The notes beneath the pieces are model-generated. The model was not told the origin of the DNA and searched no databases. It was given only the letters and a program-made list of their open reading frames with translations. Source: Limnomonas spitsbergensis (Eukaryota; Chlorophyta; Chlorophyceae; Chlamydomonadales). Taken from it: a stretch of DNA of 64,000 bases. The DNA lies in NCBI GenBank assembly GCA_037349105.1, contig JAYJMM010000102.1, positions 620,001 to 684,000 of the forward strand, read 5' to 3'. The position numbers were made by a program, and so were the translations under genes. Positions 25,501-34,877 of this stretch are shown here, one piece after another; position 1 is the first letter of the stretch; each line of letters opens with the position of its first letter.

Positions 25501-28500
25501 GCACCCGCACCAGGGTCGGCAGCAGCCCCAGAGGCGGTGAAGCCAACAGCTGGTGCCACCTCAGCCACCAAGGCTCCTTCTGTGCAGGGAGGCCCTGCTG
25601 GGCCAGCTAAGCATGCAGCAACCTCCGCGCCCAACCCTCCGCCCCCCAAGGCCCGCCCTACTCCTGCGCCTGCGGGGGGCGTTGCGGCCCGCCCTGCTCT
25701 CTCACCCGCAGGGGGCGTTGCAGGCCGCGCTGCTCCCGCGCCCGTAGGAGGCGTTAAGGGCCGCCCTGCTCCCTTGCCTTTTGCGGGTGCGTCGTCTCGC
25801 CCTGCTCCCTCGCCTTTTGCAGGTGTGGCGGCCCGCCCTGCTCCCTCACCTGCCGGGGGCGTTGCGGCCCGCCCTGCTGCCTCAACCGCGGGGAGCTTTG
25901 CGGCGCGTGCGGCTGCGAGCTCAAAGCGTCCAGACTCGGCAGCTGCTGAGATCACAGCGGCCTCAACTTCAGCGCCAGGTATGTACTCACAAGGCCTTAG
26001 AGCTGCCAAGTATGTACTCACAAGGCCTTCGAGCTGCCAAGACTGCTGTCTTTGGTTTAGGGTTTAGATTTGCCCGCCTTAATTGTTTCCCGTTACTGCC
26101 ACTTCAGCTGCCTGCCTTCATTTCATCCTGTTGACGTTACCTGAAAACCCTTTCTATCTGGGTGTTAGGGTGGATGCGTGGGTGTGGTGACGGAAGCCTG
26201 TGACCTTGATGTTGAGACTATATATCCATGAGGATGCATCACTCATGCAAACAAAACAAAACAACTATGTGTGGCACCACATTGCATCTTGCCATACTGT
26301 ATTCTTCAAACAGTGTAGGCGATTCATAGGGTTTAGGGTTTAGGGTTTAAAGCGTGGTCTAAATCTTAATCCCTGGGAGAGATTTGTGGAGGTTGTCGAT
26401 TGTGAACATTCCATTAGCTTCAATCGAATTTTGTCCTTTTATGGTGATTAACATAACCATATATGGACTCTTTATTTTATATCTGATATGTTTGTAACCA
26501 GCTGCATGCCTGCATGGTCGACGCTGACTTAATGACCTTGATCCCTTGAAATCATGAACACTGATCGGACAGGTCCCACTGGAGCCGCAGCAGCAAGATC
26601 GGCGGTGGTGCATGGAGGTGTCAAGGCCACGCCCCAAGCAGCCTCGTCAGCAGCCCGCAAGGGGCCGCCTGCCCTCCGTTCCGCTGCACCGGCAGCACCT
26701 GCCGCCGCGGCTGCTCTCATCCCAGCGAACCGCCCTACTGGCTCCACAGTGGAAGCTGCCTCAAAACCTGAAGCAACAGCCGCAAAAGCGACAGCAACAG
26801 GAACAACCACACCAAAACCAATGATGAAGGGAGCATCAGAACAAGCCGCGGAACAACCTATTCCTCCCCCCACACTTTCTGTCGTGACTCAGCCTCCCTC
26901 ATCCGCCCCCGATCCCTCTCTCTCCGTTGCCCCTGCTGTTGTTGTAACGGCTGCTGCCCCCCCTCCCACACAAGCCGCCATTCCTCTCATTCCTCCCGTT
27001 GTCCCCAAAGCCGCACCCGCTCCCACCCCCAGCCCCTCACCTGCTCCCCCTGCTCCCACCCCCAGCCCCTCACCTGCTCCCCCTGCTCCCACCCTCAGCC
27101 CCTCACCTGCTCCCCCTGCTCCCACCCTCAGCCCTTCACCTGCTCCCCCTGCTGCCGTCCCTGGCCCTGTTCTGGACCCAGCTCCCGATCCCAGCCCCGC
27201 CCCTGCCGATGCCTGGACGTCCCACGCCGTTGCCGCCCCCGTGCCTACTCCTCCCTCCCACGCCTCCACCTCCTCCTCATCGGCGGGGTCTTTGTTGGGC
27301 GCCTGGCGACTCGTGCGTCTGAAGAAGTCCACGGCCTGCGACGCGTGCCGGGGCACGGTTGGGCAGGAGACGCACGAAGGGGCCTTGGAGGTGTTTCAGT
27401 GCGACACGACGCTGCAAGCAGGTGGGTGTTCCTTCTTCCGGCCTCGAGTCCAGGTTTGGCAGGAGGCGGCCCACTTGGGGACAAACTTTTACCGGCCTAC
27501 CGACGCGGGCCCAAGCAGCATGGCTGTCAGTGCATGGGGCCGGCGGCCCGGAAGTAGCTGAAATGTAGCTGAAATGAAATACAGCTACCAAACAAATGAG
27601 CGCTGCAGCGTGGAGAAATTGAGATAAGACCTGGCAAACATCAGGTCCTTTGGCTTTGCCTCTTTTCTCAGGCAGGCTGGCTCTCAGCCTGTGATCCATG
27701 TGTCACGACAGCGGCCAAACTGCAGATCTGCCAACAGTGTCCTGTACTGCCCTGTCCTTAGCGCTCTGCGAACAGTGTCCTGTACTGCCCTGTCCTTAGC
27801 ACTCTGCCAACAGTGTCCTGTACTGCCCTGTCCTCAGCACTCTGCCAACAGTGTCCTGTACTGCCCTGTCCTTAGCGCTCTGCCAACAGTGTCCTGTACT
27901 GCCTTGTCCTCAGCACTCTGCCAACAGTGTCCTGTACTGCCCTGTCCTTAGCACTCTGCCAACAGTGTCCTGTACTGCCTTGTCCTTAGCACTCTGCCAA
28001 CAGTGTCCTGTACTGCCCTGTCCTCAGCACTCTGCCAACAGTGTCCTGTACTGCCCTGTCCTTAGCGCTCTGCCAACAGTGTCCTGTACTGCCCTGTCCT
28101 TAGCACTCTGCCAACAGTGTCCTGTACTGCCTTGTCCTTAGCACTCTGCCAACAGTGTCCTGTACTGCCCTGTCCTCAGCACTCTGCCAACAGTGTCCTG
28201 TACTGCCTTGTCCTTAGAACTCTGCCAACAGTGTCATGTACTGCCCTGTCTTCAGCACTCTGCCAACAGTGTCCTGTACTGCCCTGTCCTCAGCACTCTG
28301 CCAACAGTGTCCTGTACTGCCCTGTCCTTAGCGCTCTGCCAACAGTGTCCTGTACTGCCTTGTCCTTCGCACTCTGCCAACAGTGTCCTGTACTGCCCTG
28401 TCCTCAGCACTCTGCCAACAGTGTCCTGTACTGCCCTGTCCTCAGCACTCTGCCAACAGTGTCCAGTACTGCCCTGTCCTTAGCGCTCTGCCAACATTGT

Positions 28501-30888
28501 CCTGTACTGCCCTGTCCTTAGCGCTCTGCGAACAGTGTCCTGTACTGCCCTGTCCTTAGCGCTCTGCCAACAGTGTCCTGTACTGCCTTGTCCTTAGCGC
28601 TCTGCCAACAGTGTCCTGTACTGCCTTGTCCTCAGCACTCTGCCAACAGTGTCCTGTACTGCCCTGTCCTTAGCACTCTGCCAACAGTGTCCTGTACTGC
28701 CTTGTCCTTAGCACTCTGCCAACAGTGTCCTGTACTGCCCTGTCCTCAGCACTCTGCCAACAGTGTCCAGTACTGCCCTGTCCTTAGCGCTCTGCCAACA
28801 GAGTCCTGTATTGCCCTGTCCTTAGCGCTCTGCGAACAGTGTCCTGTACTGCCCTGTCCTCAGCACTCTGCCAACAGTGTCCTGTACTGCCCTGTCCTTA
28901 GCACTCTGCCAACAGTGTCCTGTACTGCCTTGTCCTCAGCACTCTGCCAACAGTGTCCTGTACTGCCCTGTCCTTAGCACTCTGCCAACAGTGTCCTGTA
29001 CTGCCTTGTCCTTAGCACTCTGCCAACAGTGTCCTGTACTGCCCTGTCCTTAGCGCTCTGCCAACAGTGTCCTGTACTGCCTTGTCCTTCGCACTCTGCC
29101 AACAGTGTCCTGTACTGCCCTGTCCTCAGCACTCTGCCAACAGTGTCCTGTACTGCCCTGTCCTTAGCGCTCTGCGAACAGTGTCCTGTACTGCCCTGTC
29201 CTTAGCGCTCTGCCAACAGTGTCCTGTACTGCCTTGTCCTTAGCGCTCTGCAAACAGTGTCCTGTACTGCCCTGTCCTTAGCGCTCTGCCAACAGTGTCC
29301 TGTACTGTCCTGTCCTTAGCACTCTGCGAACAGTGTCCTGTACTGCCTTGTCCTCAGCACTCTGCCAACAGTGTCCTGTACTGCCCTGTCCTTAGCGCTC
29401 TGCGAACAGTGTCCTGTACTGCCTTGTCCTCAGCACTCTGCCAACAGTGTCCTGTACTGCCCTGTCCTTAGCACTCTGCCAACAGTGTCCTGTACTGCCC
29501 TGTCCTTAGCGCTCTGCGAACAGTGTCCTGTACTGCCTTGTCCTCAGCACTCTGCCAACAGTGTCCTGTACTGCCCTGTCCTTAACACTCTGCCAACAGT
29601 GTCCTGTACTGCCCTGTCCTTAACACTCTGCCAACAGTGTCCTGTACTGCCCTGTCCTTAGCACTCTGCCAACAGTGTCCTGTACTGCCCTGTCCTTAGC
29701 ACTCTGCCAACAGTGTCCTGTACTGCCCTGTCCTCAGCACTCTGCCAACAGTGTCCTGTACTGCCCTGTCCTCAGCACTCTGCCAACAGTGTCCTGTGAT
29801 GCCCTGTCCTTAGCGCTCTGCGAACAGTGTCCTGTACTGCCCTGTCCTTAGCGCTCTGCGAACAGTGTCCTGTACTGCCCTGTCCTTAGCACTCTGCCAA
29901 CAGTGTCCTGTACTGCCCTGTCCTTAGCACTCTGCCAACAGTGTCCTGTACTGCCTTGTCCTTAGCACTCTGCCAACAGTGTCCTGTACTGCCCTGTCCT
30001 CAGCACTCTGCCAACAGTGTCCTGTACTGCCCTGTCCTCAGCACTCTGCCAACAGTGTCCTGTTCTGCCCTGTCCTTAGCGCTCTGCGAACAGTGTCCTG
30101 TACTGCCCTGTCCTCAGCACTCTGCCTGCAATGCAATGCCTTGGGCACTAGCCTGTGCTGCTTGCTCCGTAACCCGCATCATTGCATGACTTGTGATTGG
30201 CATTGGCAATGTGTCCGTTGTGCTCTACCCTTTTCCTAATGACAAGCTTACACGTCTTGGCTGTTACAAAGCCTTGGCTATACCCTGTCTCTCTCCTAAC
30301 GCGTGCTCTCTTCCCCACTGCATCTGATTTCTGCGCTCAACAGGCTCTCTTGCAGTCATCGTTGCGCATGATGTGTCGGGATCTGATGGCGCAGCAGCGG
30401 GTGCAGCCAATAAACCGAGGACCTGGGTGTTTTGCCCTGACGGTCTGTGCCTGGATAGCAAGCCGGAGGGCAGCGCCTTGCCACCATGGTGAGGCCTTCC
30501 TGATAGATTCAAGGAGCGGACATCCGACGCCAGTTCCCTTTTCTTTTCCTTGGGGTTTGAAAGTGTGAGGCTGGTCGCCCAACCCCTGAAACCATGAGGC
30601 GAAAACACGAAAACAAAGGCAGTCCCACACTAGTGTTGTTAGTTGTTGGCTATATCAAGGTCTGTTCCTGTTCACACTGCCCTGATTTGAGCTTCGTACC
30701 GTGTCCACACTAAAATGTTCACACTGTTTGCACCCATCAGGCCGAAGAAACTGCCGATGGAGGCCGGCTTGAAAATCGCCCGCAGCGAATACAACAGCTT
30801 GCTTGAGATGGGCCTGGATATCCAGCTGCCTCAGAAAGCAGCAGCTGCAGCAGCCGTGACGCAAAGGACGACAACAGTTGCATCGTAG
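13593..30888 (+). CDS. Giant Ala/Ser/Pro-rich low-complexity protein (2430 aa), nine exons
   Basis: Exons 13593-14410, 16145-16268, 19014-19583, 20021-20077, 21122-24524, 24788-25978, 26573-27421, 30356-30488 and 30741-30888 sum to 7293 nt with every phase matching; stop TAG is at 30886. Seen: a Gln-rich N-terminus with poly-Q runs (about 150-240); acidic segments (GPDDGYQKYGHGDSES; DAEDEEERRH); a 16-aa repeat with core EGGSPGAPDRQPA (x4, ~21.5-21.7 kb); an 18-aa repeat with core AAPAAGMTPSTALAAS (x4); long Ala and Ala/Pro tracts; and an 11-aa PSPAPPAPT repeat. The C-terminus is compact, with paired cysteines CDAC (2310, 2313), C2331 and CPDGLC (2364-2369), which might bind metal (inference). 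No signal peptide or membrane helix is evident. MNLLSCF at 13593 was taken as the start rather than the upstream in-frame ATG at 13380. The acceptor of exon 2 (AAG|C) is weak and least certain. Family and function are unknown; a disordered scaffold or regulator is possible. Confidence 0.72.
14510..14655 (+). repeat. ~58-bp tandem repeat x3 in intron 1 of the giant gene
   Basis: Three units of 'gtgaaatgccctatctcttgcagcccttgcagc..ttgattcaaaaaga' follow each other. Each contains two TTGCAG acceptor-like sites. Confidence 0.75.
14985..15275. repeat. Degenerate ~80-110-bp repeat, 'aggcgggcaagtgcatg' family
   Basis: Four imperfect units alternate 'ggtaggcaggcgcag..catg', 'ctcgaaaggaaatcgtgtgctggcc' and 'taggcgggcaagtgcatg'. 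They lie inside intron 1 of the giant gene. Confidence 0.6.
15420..15695. repeat. Dispersed repeat copy, SINE-like family A
   Basis: This stretch matches 31890-32080 in order and wording: 'gcgtacccgctggg', 'tgtgaggggg..ggaaca', then '..gctagacagggggagagagaggatcg' ending in a 'ggttggtcgattgg' segment. Its counterpart at 32052 reads 'gcgggttcgatcc', which resembles a Pol III B box. Similarity was judged by eye. Confidence 0.45.
15755..15903 (+). repeat. 19-bp tandem repeat 'ttaacccatgcgtggggtc'
   Basis: About eight nearly perfect copies, with single substitutions (cctgg, gcatgg) in a few units. It is intronic. Confidence 0.9.
16225..17695 (+). repeat. 118-bp repeat array carrying 13 copies of an exon end plus donor site
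   Basis: The end of exon 2 of the giant gene (..CCGGAGTATTGGCC..CATACACAG|GTGGGT, junction at 16268) is followed by twelve 118-bp units. Each contains the same exon tail and intron head. Copies of 'catacacag' fall near 16268, 16386, 16504 and so on to 17686, at exact 118-bp steps. Inside each unit GGCTGCAG|AGCC supplies an acceptor-like site 38 nt before the donor, so every unit is a potential mini-exon. The last unit has a changed intron start (gtcacgag). Confidence 0.9.
17705..17815 (+). repeat. ~15-bp 'aaaaatctgaggac' tandem repeat
   Basis: Seven slightly variable copies of aaaatctgaggaca follow directly on the 118-bp array. Confidence 0.85.
17885..18580 (+). repeat. 40-bp minisatellite, ~17 copies
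   Basis: The unit 'gcacagggtgaaaaagagtgttggccggagcaggtttatc' (shown in two parts: gcacagggtgaaaaagagtg and ttggccggagcaggtttatc) repeats with scattered substitutions. It lies in intron 2 of the giant gene, upstream of exon 3 at 19014. Confidence 0.9.
20385..20605 (+). repeat. ~116-bp duplication in intron 4 of the giant gene
   Basis: The block 'gaggtgcacctgaagcaccctgaaata..ggcactggtt..ttcactgtaggcagccttgacc' recurs once with substitutions. The 'tgaagcaycctgaaata' core also appears near 10445. Confidence 0.6.
20640..20768 (+). repeat. 15-bp 'gccttgattgacaat' tandem repeat
   Basis: About eight copies with minor variants (aacgcc, attgcc). Intronic. Confidence 0.9.
25978..26045 (+). repeat. 32-bp duplication starting at a 5' splice site
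   Basis: The donor of exon 6 of the giant gene (CCAG|GTATGTACTCACAAGG) is repeated 32 bp downstream (CCAAGTATGTACTCACAAGG). The duplicated unit begins at the exon/intron border. Confidence 0.8.
26325..26352 (+). repeat. Interstitial (TTTAGGG)3 telomere-like tract
   Basis: The run 'agggtttagggtttagggttt' is the Arabidopsis-type telomere repeat found in many green algae and plants. Here it sits inside an intron. Confidence 0.8.
27730..30126 (+). repeat. 38-bp minisatellite, ~63 copies, in intron 7 of the giant gene
   Basis: The unit reads 'cctgtactgccctgtcctta' + 'gcactctgccaacagtgt'. It is almost perfectly repeated, with a few recurrent variant positions (cttgtc, cctcagc, gcgctc, gcgaaca). 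Variants recur in blocks (for example ccctgtccttagcgctctgcgaac), which suggests amplification of multi-unit segments. Open frames in it are by-products of the 38-bp period. It fills most of the intron 27422-30355. Confidence 0.95.
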
Positions 30889-31889
30889 CTTCCATTTTGG
30901 GGTGGGGTGAAAGGCTGCGTCAATGCAGCAAGTTGGACGGGTAGGCGTCGCCGTCTGACGGCTTTTGCTCCCTGTTCTACTACATATGACCACCTTTTGC
31001 AAATAGTGCGGCCCAGCCGTTGGCTAGGAGGGTACACACAAAAATGGCTTGATGCCAACTGTGATCACCAACCCTCTATCGATTTTAACCCAGACGGTGG
31101 CTGCAAGCAGTTTGCCCTAACTGTTTGCCTGTCATTAGAGCTGTTGTGCCTATACCATTTTGGGGCCTTCAGCTGTCGTGACTGACTGACAAAAGCCGCC
31201 ATAAAACCCAGGTAGTAGTGTCAACGCCGTGGTCAAGGCTGACCTTCTCACAATTTGGGGCAATTGACCAATACGTTGTATTTTGTTTCCCGTGCATGCG
31301 GTATTAGGATGCTCGTTGCCCTGCGACGGTGGCTGCATGGATGTCATATGTGTATCATACCTCACGGCAAGCAAGAGCAGTTTTTGAAGCACTTTATGTT
31401 TGTAGCCTTGGCGTCCCTTGCGTGATTATCCTCTCATCTCGAGCTGCTGGCCTAGAGGTCTAGGAGCATGCGGCAATCTATCTGGAGCTTCTGTTAAATT
31501 ATCTTCCGACCTTGAGCTCTAGCATTGATGCGTTGCGATGCTCCGCACTGCCATAGATCGGTCATAAGTTGGAATGGTCTTGTGATTTCTGTTTTGCAGT
31601 CCACCGGCATGTCACTGTTCATGCGTGGGGCAGGAGCATACAGACTGGTTTGGGCACTACCATTCAATTAACTACCGGTAGGAGAGCATGCGAAAGTCTA
31701 CTGGGTTCCCTTGGACTGGCATAAAAAAACAGCACAAAACCACTGTCATCGGCCTGGTGGAAGGGAACCCGACAATATCCAGATGTAGACAGGAAAAGTT
31801 CCCACCATGGCTGCTCGCTCCGCTGTCAAAGTTTGTTAGGCTGTTACATACAACCGTCCCATTCTGTCTTCCATGGAAAAGGTGTAGAA

Positions 31890-32080
31890 CGGTGCATACC
31901 CGCTGGGGCCTCCTAAGTTGATGACATAACACCTCTGGGCCATGATGGAAACGAAGCTCTGCCACGTTGGCAAACAAAAAGACAGCCCTCCCATGTGAGG
32001 GGGCAGGAACATGAGACCTCGTGATCTAGGTGGGGGGAGAGAGAATATCGTTTAGCGGGTTCGATCCTTCATCCTCTGGG
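31890..32080. repeat. Dispersed repeat copy, SINE-like family A
   Basis: Shares 'gcatacccgctggg', 'tgtgagggggcaggaacatg' and 'ggggggagagagaatatcg..gcgggttcgatcc' with 15420-15695. GGTTCGATCC is a good match to a tRNA-type B box. A second 'ggtgcatacccgctggg' follows at about 32178. Confidence 0.5.
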
Positions 32081-32639
32081 AAAGGGTTCAGCAGTGGCTG
32101 CTGCTGGCCTTACCCAGCGTTCACGCTAGAGTCCGGGCAGTGGCATGCAGCCATGCACGGCAGCTGTGTTTATAACGGTGCATACCCGCTGGGCCCGGCA
32201 TTGACGCTGGAGTACGGGCAGTGGCATACACAGCAGCTGTGTCAGCTATGGAATAGAGGAGCTGCTTCCTCTGGTCACTGGCTGTTGGCAGCCAGCAGAG
32301 AGCAGGCAGGCTTGACCACAACCAAAATGTCATACCCGCCTTTTCCCGGTTGTGCCAGGACCGTTACTGCCTCCCTAGACGGCTAATGTTTGCACCTATT
32401 GTACCACCGGGAAGCAGGAGGGGGGAGGGTAAAAAGTCAGAACCCCCATCATGAACAAAACGAATCGACCCCTGGCTGACAACCAACCCACCCTCGCGCC
32501 TCCGGAACCAAGTCAAACCTCAATTTCTCAGTCAAACACAGAATTTCCAAGTACCTTAGGGTTCTAACCCCTCAGCTGAATAATGCGCGTCTTATATCAA
32601 CAGATTTTGCTGGTTCTCAAGCATGAAATGTCCAAACAA

Positions 32640-32790
32640 GAAAACAGACAGCAGACATGGGATCCAACCCGGGATACCAGTCGCTACCTACCTACCTACC
32701 TACCTACCTTCGTTCTGTCCTCCCAACCCTTAAGTTAGGCGCCCACGCGGCCGAGCCTTTTTTCAGCAGGGCCCAGAGGTGTAACGTCAT
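32640..32790 (-). mobile_element. tRNA-derived SINE-like element
   Basis: On the minus strand, GGCTCGGCCGCGTGGGCGCC (near 32757-32738) resembles a tRNA 5' half with an A box. GGGTTGGATCCC (near 32672-32661) resembles a B box. They are separated by an anticodon-arm-like segment and a GGTA microsatellite. The 'acgcggccgagcctttt..agcaggg.tcagaggtgt.aygtcatt' part recurs at 41028-41085, showing it is dispersed. It is not a functional tRNA: the spacing is too long and no cloverleaf closes. Confidence 0.5.
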
Positions 32791-32859
32791 TGACCTACCT
32801 ACCTACCCTGGCTAGAGATCAAATGCTCCAGAAACAGGAGACTTGAGGCAGCACACTAA

Positions 32860-33030
32860 GCTAGCGTCTGACTTCAGCTTGGATATGTGTCCCTTGAGCG
32901 CCTTGCCCTTGTGCTCCTTAGAGTCCTCCTTGCCCAGCCCCCCCTCCAATTCCTTGGCGCCGATGGCGCATCTTGCCACATCTGCCTCACACCATGCCCT
33001 GATGGCATGCCCAGGGGGTCTGATGTTAAC
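32860..33030 (-). pseudogene. Isolated coding-like fragment, lysine-rich
   Basis: The minus strand reads about 55 residues with strongly GC3-biased codons (AAG-only lysines: KEDSKEHKGKALKGH) between a plausible acceptor and donor. No partner exons with matching phase were found. It could be an orphan exon or a gene relic. Unrecognised. Confidence 0.25.
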
Positions 33031-34559
33031 GCATGCCATATTTTATGATGCAAGTAGACAGCACTTGACATGGGGAATGCGACGGCGTAGCTCTCTTCTC
33101 AATCTGATGTTAAAAATAAAGATATGATCCCCCCAATTCGTCTTTTTGGCGAGACCTCCCTACCTACCCCTTCCACTTTGCCTCCCCAAAATAAAGATAT
33201 GAATCCTCCCCCAATCTGGACAAAAATAATATAAATACCAGATTTGGAATTCTCTCCTCAAGCTCTACAACTTTGGATAATATGGTAAATTGTTTACCTT
33301 TTGCCCCCCCCCTCGCCGGGCAGTGCTTCAATTTTGGTCTTCTCTGCGAGACTTTCTTTCTTTAGCCTGTCCTCATTGATGTCAGAAGTTGCCCCCAGTT
33401 CGGCCCATCCATTCATGAGTGTCCAGGAAGCAGGAGAACACTGAGCAGGTAGCCTTGCGGATCACCTCGAGGGTCAACTTGCTAAGAACGATCTAACGGC
33501 CGGTAGTGACAGGTGAGGCCTGAGGTGAGACTGCCCTTGCATCGCTACAGTGGCGACGGTCATCCGGGTGGGCAAGGGTGACGCAGGGTCAAATATTGTA
33601 TATAGAGTGCGTGCAATCCTTTTTAGCCACCCTCATTTGCAATGAGATATGTAACGGTTACAGGCGTAACTGAACCGAGCCCCGACCTGGCGACGGTGAC
33701 GTGGCAGGGGCACGTCTCGATCTGGTCTCGAATTCTCGATGTACCCCTCATATCCTTTTCGTCACCTCTGTCGCTTCGCGTGCTCTAGAAATGCGGTGCT
33801 GAACTCAACAGCAGGTCACGTATGCTTTCTTTTTTGCTGAATCGTAATTGATCAAGATGTTGCTCGCAAATCGCGCTTCAGCTACTCGAGGCGCAGGGGC
33901 TGGAAGCGCTAGCTATTCACCAGCCTATCCTACGAGTTTGATTCGAGCGTCAGCCAGGTAGGGTGACGATGGTCGGGTGTGATGAGTTTGTCTGGGCATC
34001 GATTAGGTGCAGGAATCCGGGAGTGGCCGATCCAAGGTTCGATTATCTTGAGGACGCAAATGTAATCGCTACTCGCGATATGCAAACTTATGATTAAGGA
34101 GTTTTCCGTGGGGAGGACACTGATGACAGGGTTGGCGGACTCAGCGGGGTCTGGCGTGAGAGGCCAGTGGCCGAACCATGTCAAAGAGGATTCGACGGGC
34201 CAAGCCAGAGCTCCGTTAGTTGATCATAACTGCTGGATGGATGGGACGAAGGTTGATGGGATGATCACTCGTTTTGGCAGTTGTGGCCAGGACAACGAGC
34301 CATGGGCTCATGGCTGTGATGCCTGTACATGTGCAGAGTGTTCCGGTGACCCCAGCGGTATGGCCTGCTCTTCCAATTCAAATCCTACGTTGCCTGATCA
34401 GTGACTGACCAACCTATGACATGGCCACGGCTCCTACGTTGGTTGCCCAATCTGGCACAGCGATCCCAATTGCATGTACCTGCCAAACGCTGGCAATGCT
34501 GCCCTAGGCAACCGCATAGCGCTCCCTGCAACCTTAGATGAAGTGAAGCCGAACAGTGC

Positions 34560-34840
34560 ATCATAGGAGGCATGCTGCATTGAATTCTGAGTGGCATGCT
34601 GCATGCTGTAGCGACTGCATGCGACAGTGACTTCATGCTGCATGCTGCAGTGGCTTCAAAGTGGCATGCTGCATGCTGCATTGAATTCATACTGGCATGT
34701 TGTGTCCTCAATAGGCATGTTCTCCTCAGTCCCGGGGCTTTCAGGAACCCCACTGGGCAGGTCACTGCCTACAACTAAAGCATCTCTTCGCAGGATACAG
34801 GTATGATCTCTCGGAGGCATGCTGCACCGTATCTCTGCTG
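34560..34840. repeat. GCATGC/CATGCTGCATGCTGCA-rich tract
   Basis: Repeated 'ggcatgctgcatgctgca' and 'ttgaattc' words make an imperfect, partly self-complementary repeat just upstream of the FBPase start codon. It could fall in the promoter or 5' UTR. Confidence 0.6.
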
Positions 34841-34877
34841 AAAATCCACTAGCCTGCAGATCCACCCACAGTCAAAC

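Larger units (their letters stand above)
30889..34877. other. Repeat-rich intergenic region
   Basis: Four kilobases lie between the giant gene and FBPase. I see no multi-exon gene. It holds the SINE-like copies, CCTA microsatellites (32690-32710, 32800-32808) and the GCATGC-rich tract listed separately, one isolated coding-like fragment at 32.8-33.0 kb, and the FBPase 5' flank. The stretch 33.1-34.5 kb shows nothing I can name. Confidence 0.5.

Noticed and set aside
22693..26021. Long antisense open frames (365 and 341 codons) opposite the giant gene
   Set aside because: GCN-rich Ala tracts are stop-free on both strands; the sense frame has the matched splice phases.
27691..30239. Plus-strand repeat peptides (SALCQQCPVLPCPQHSANSV)
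   Set aside because: By-product of the 38-bp repeat; the same peptide appears in staggered frames and the array lies in an intron.
31672..31977. Minus-strand frames with a plausible peptide (AQRCYVINLGGPSGYAPFY)
   Set aside because: The DNA overlaps a dispersed repeat (cagaggtgttatgtcat, cagcgggtatgcacc), no partner exon fits, and competing frames are equally open.
32640..32760. True tRNA gene
   Set aside because: The distance between the A and B boxes is too large and includes a CCTA microsatellite; no cloverleaf forms.
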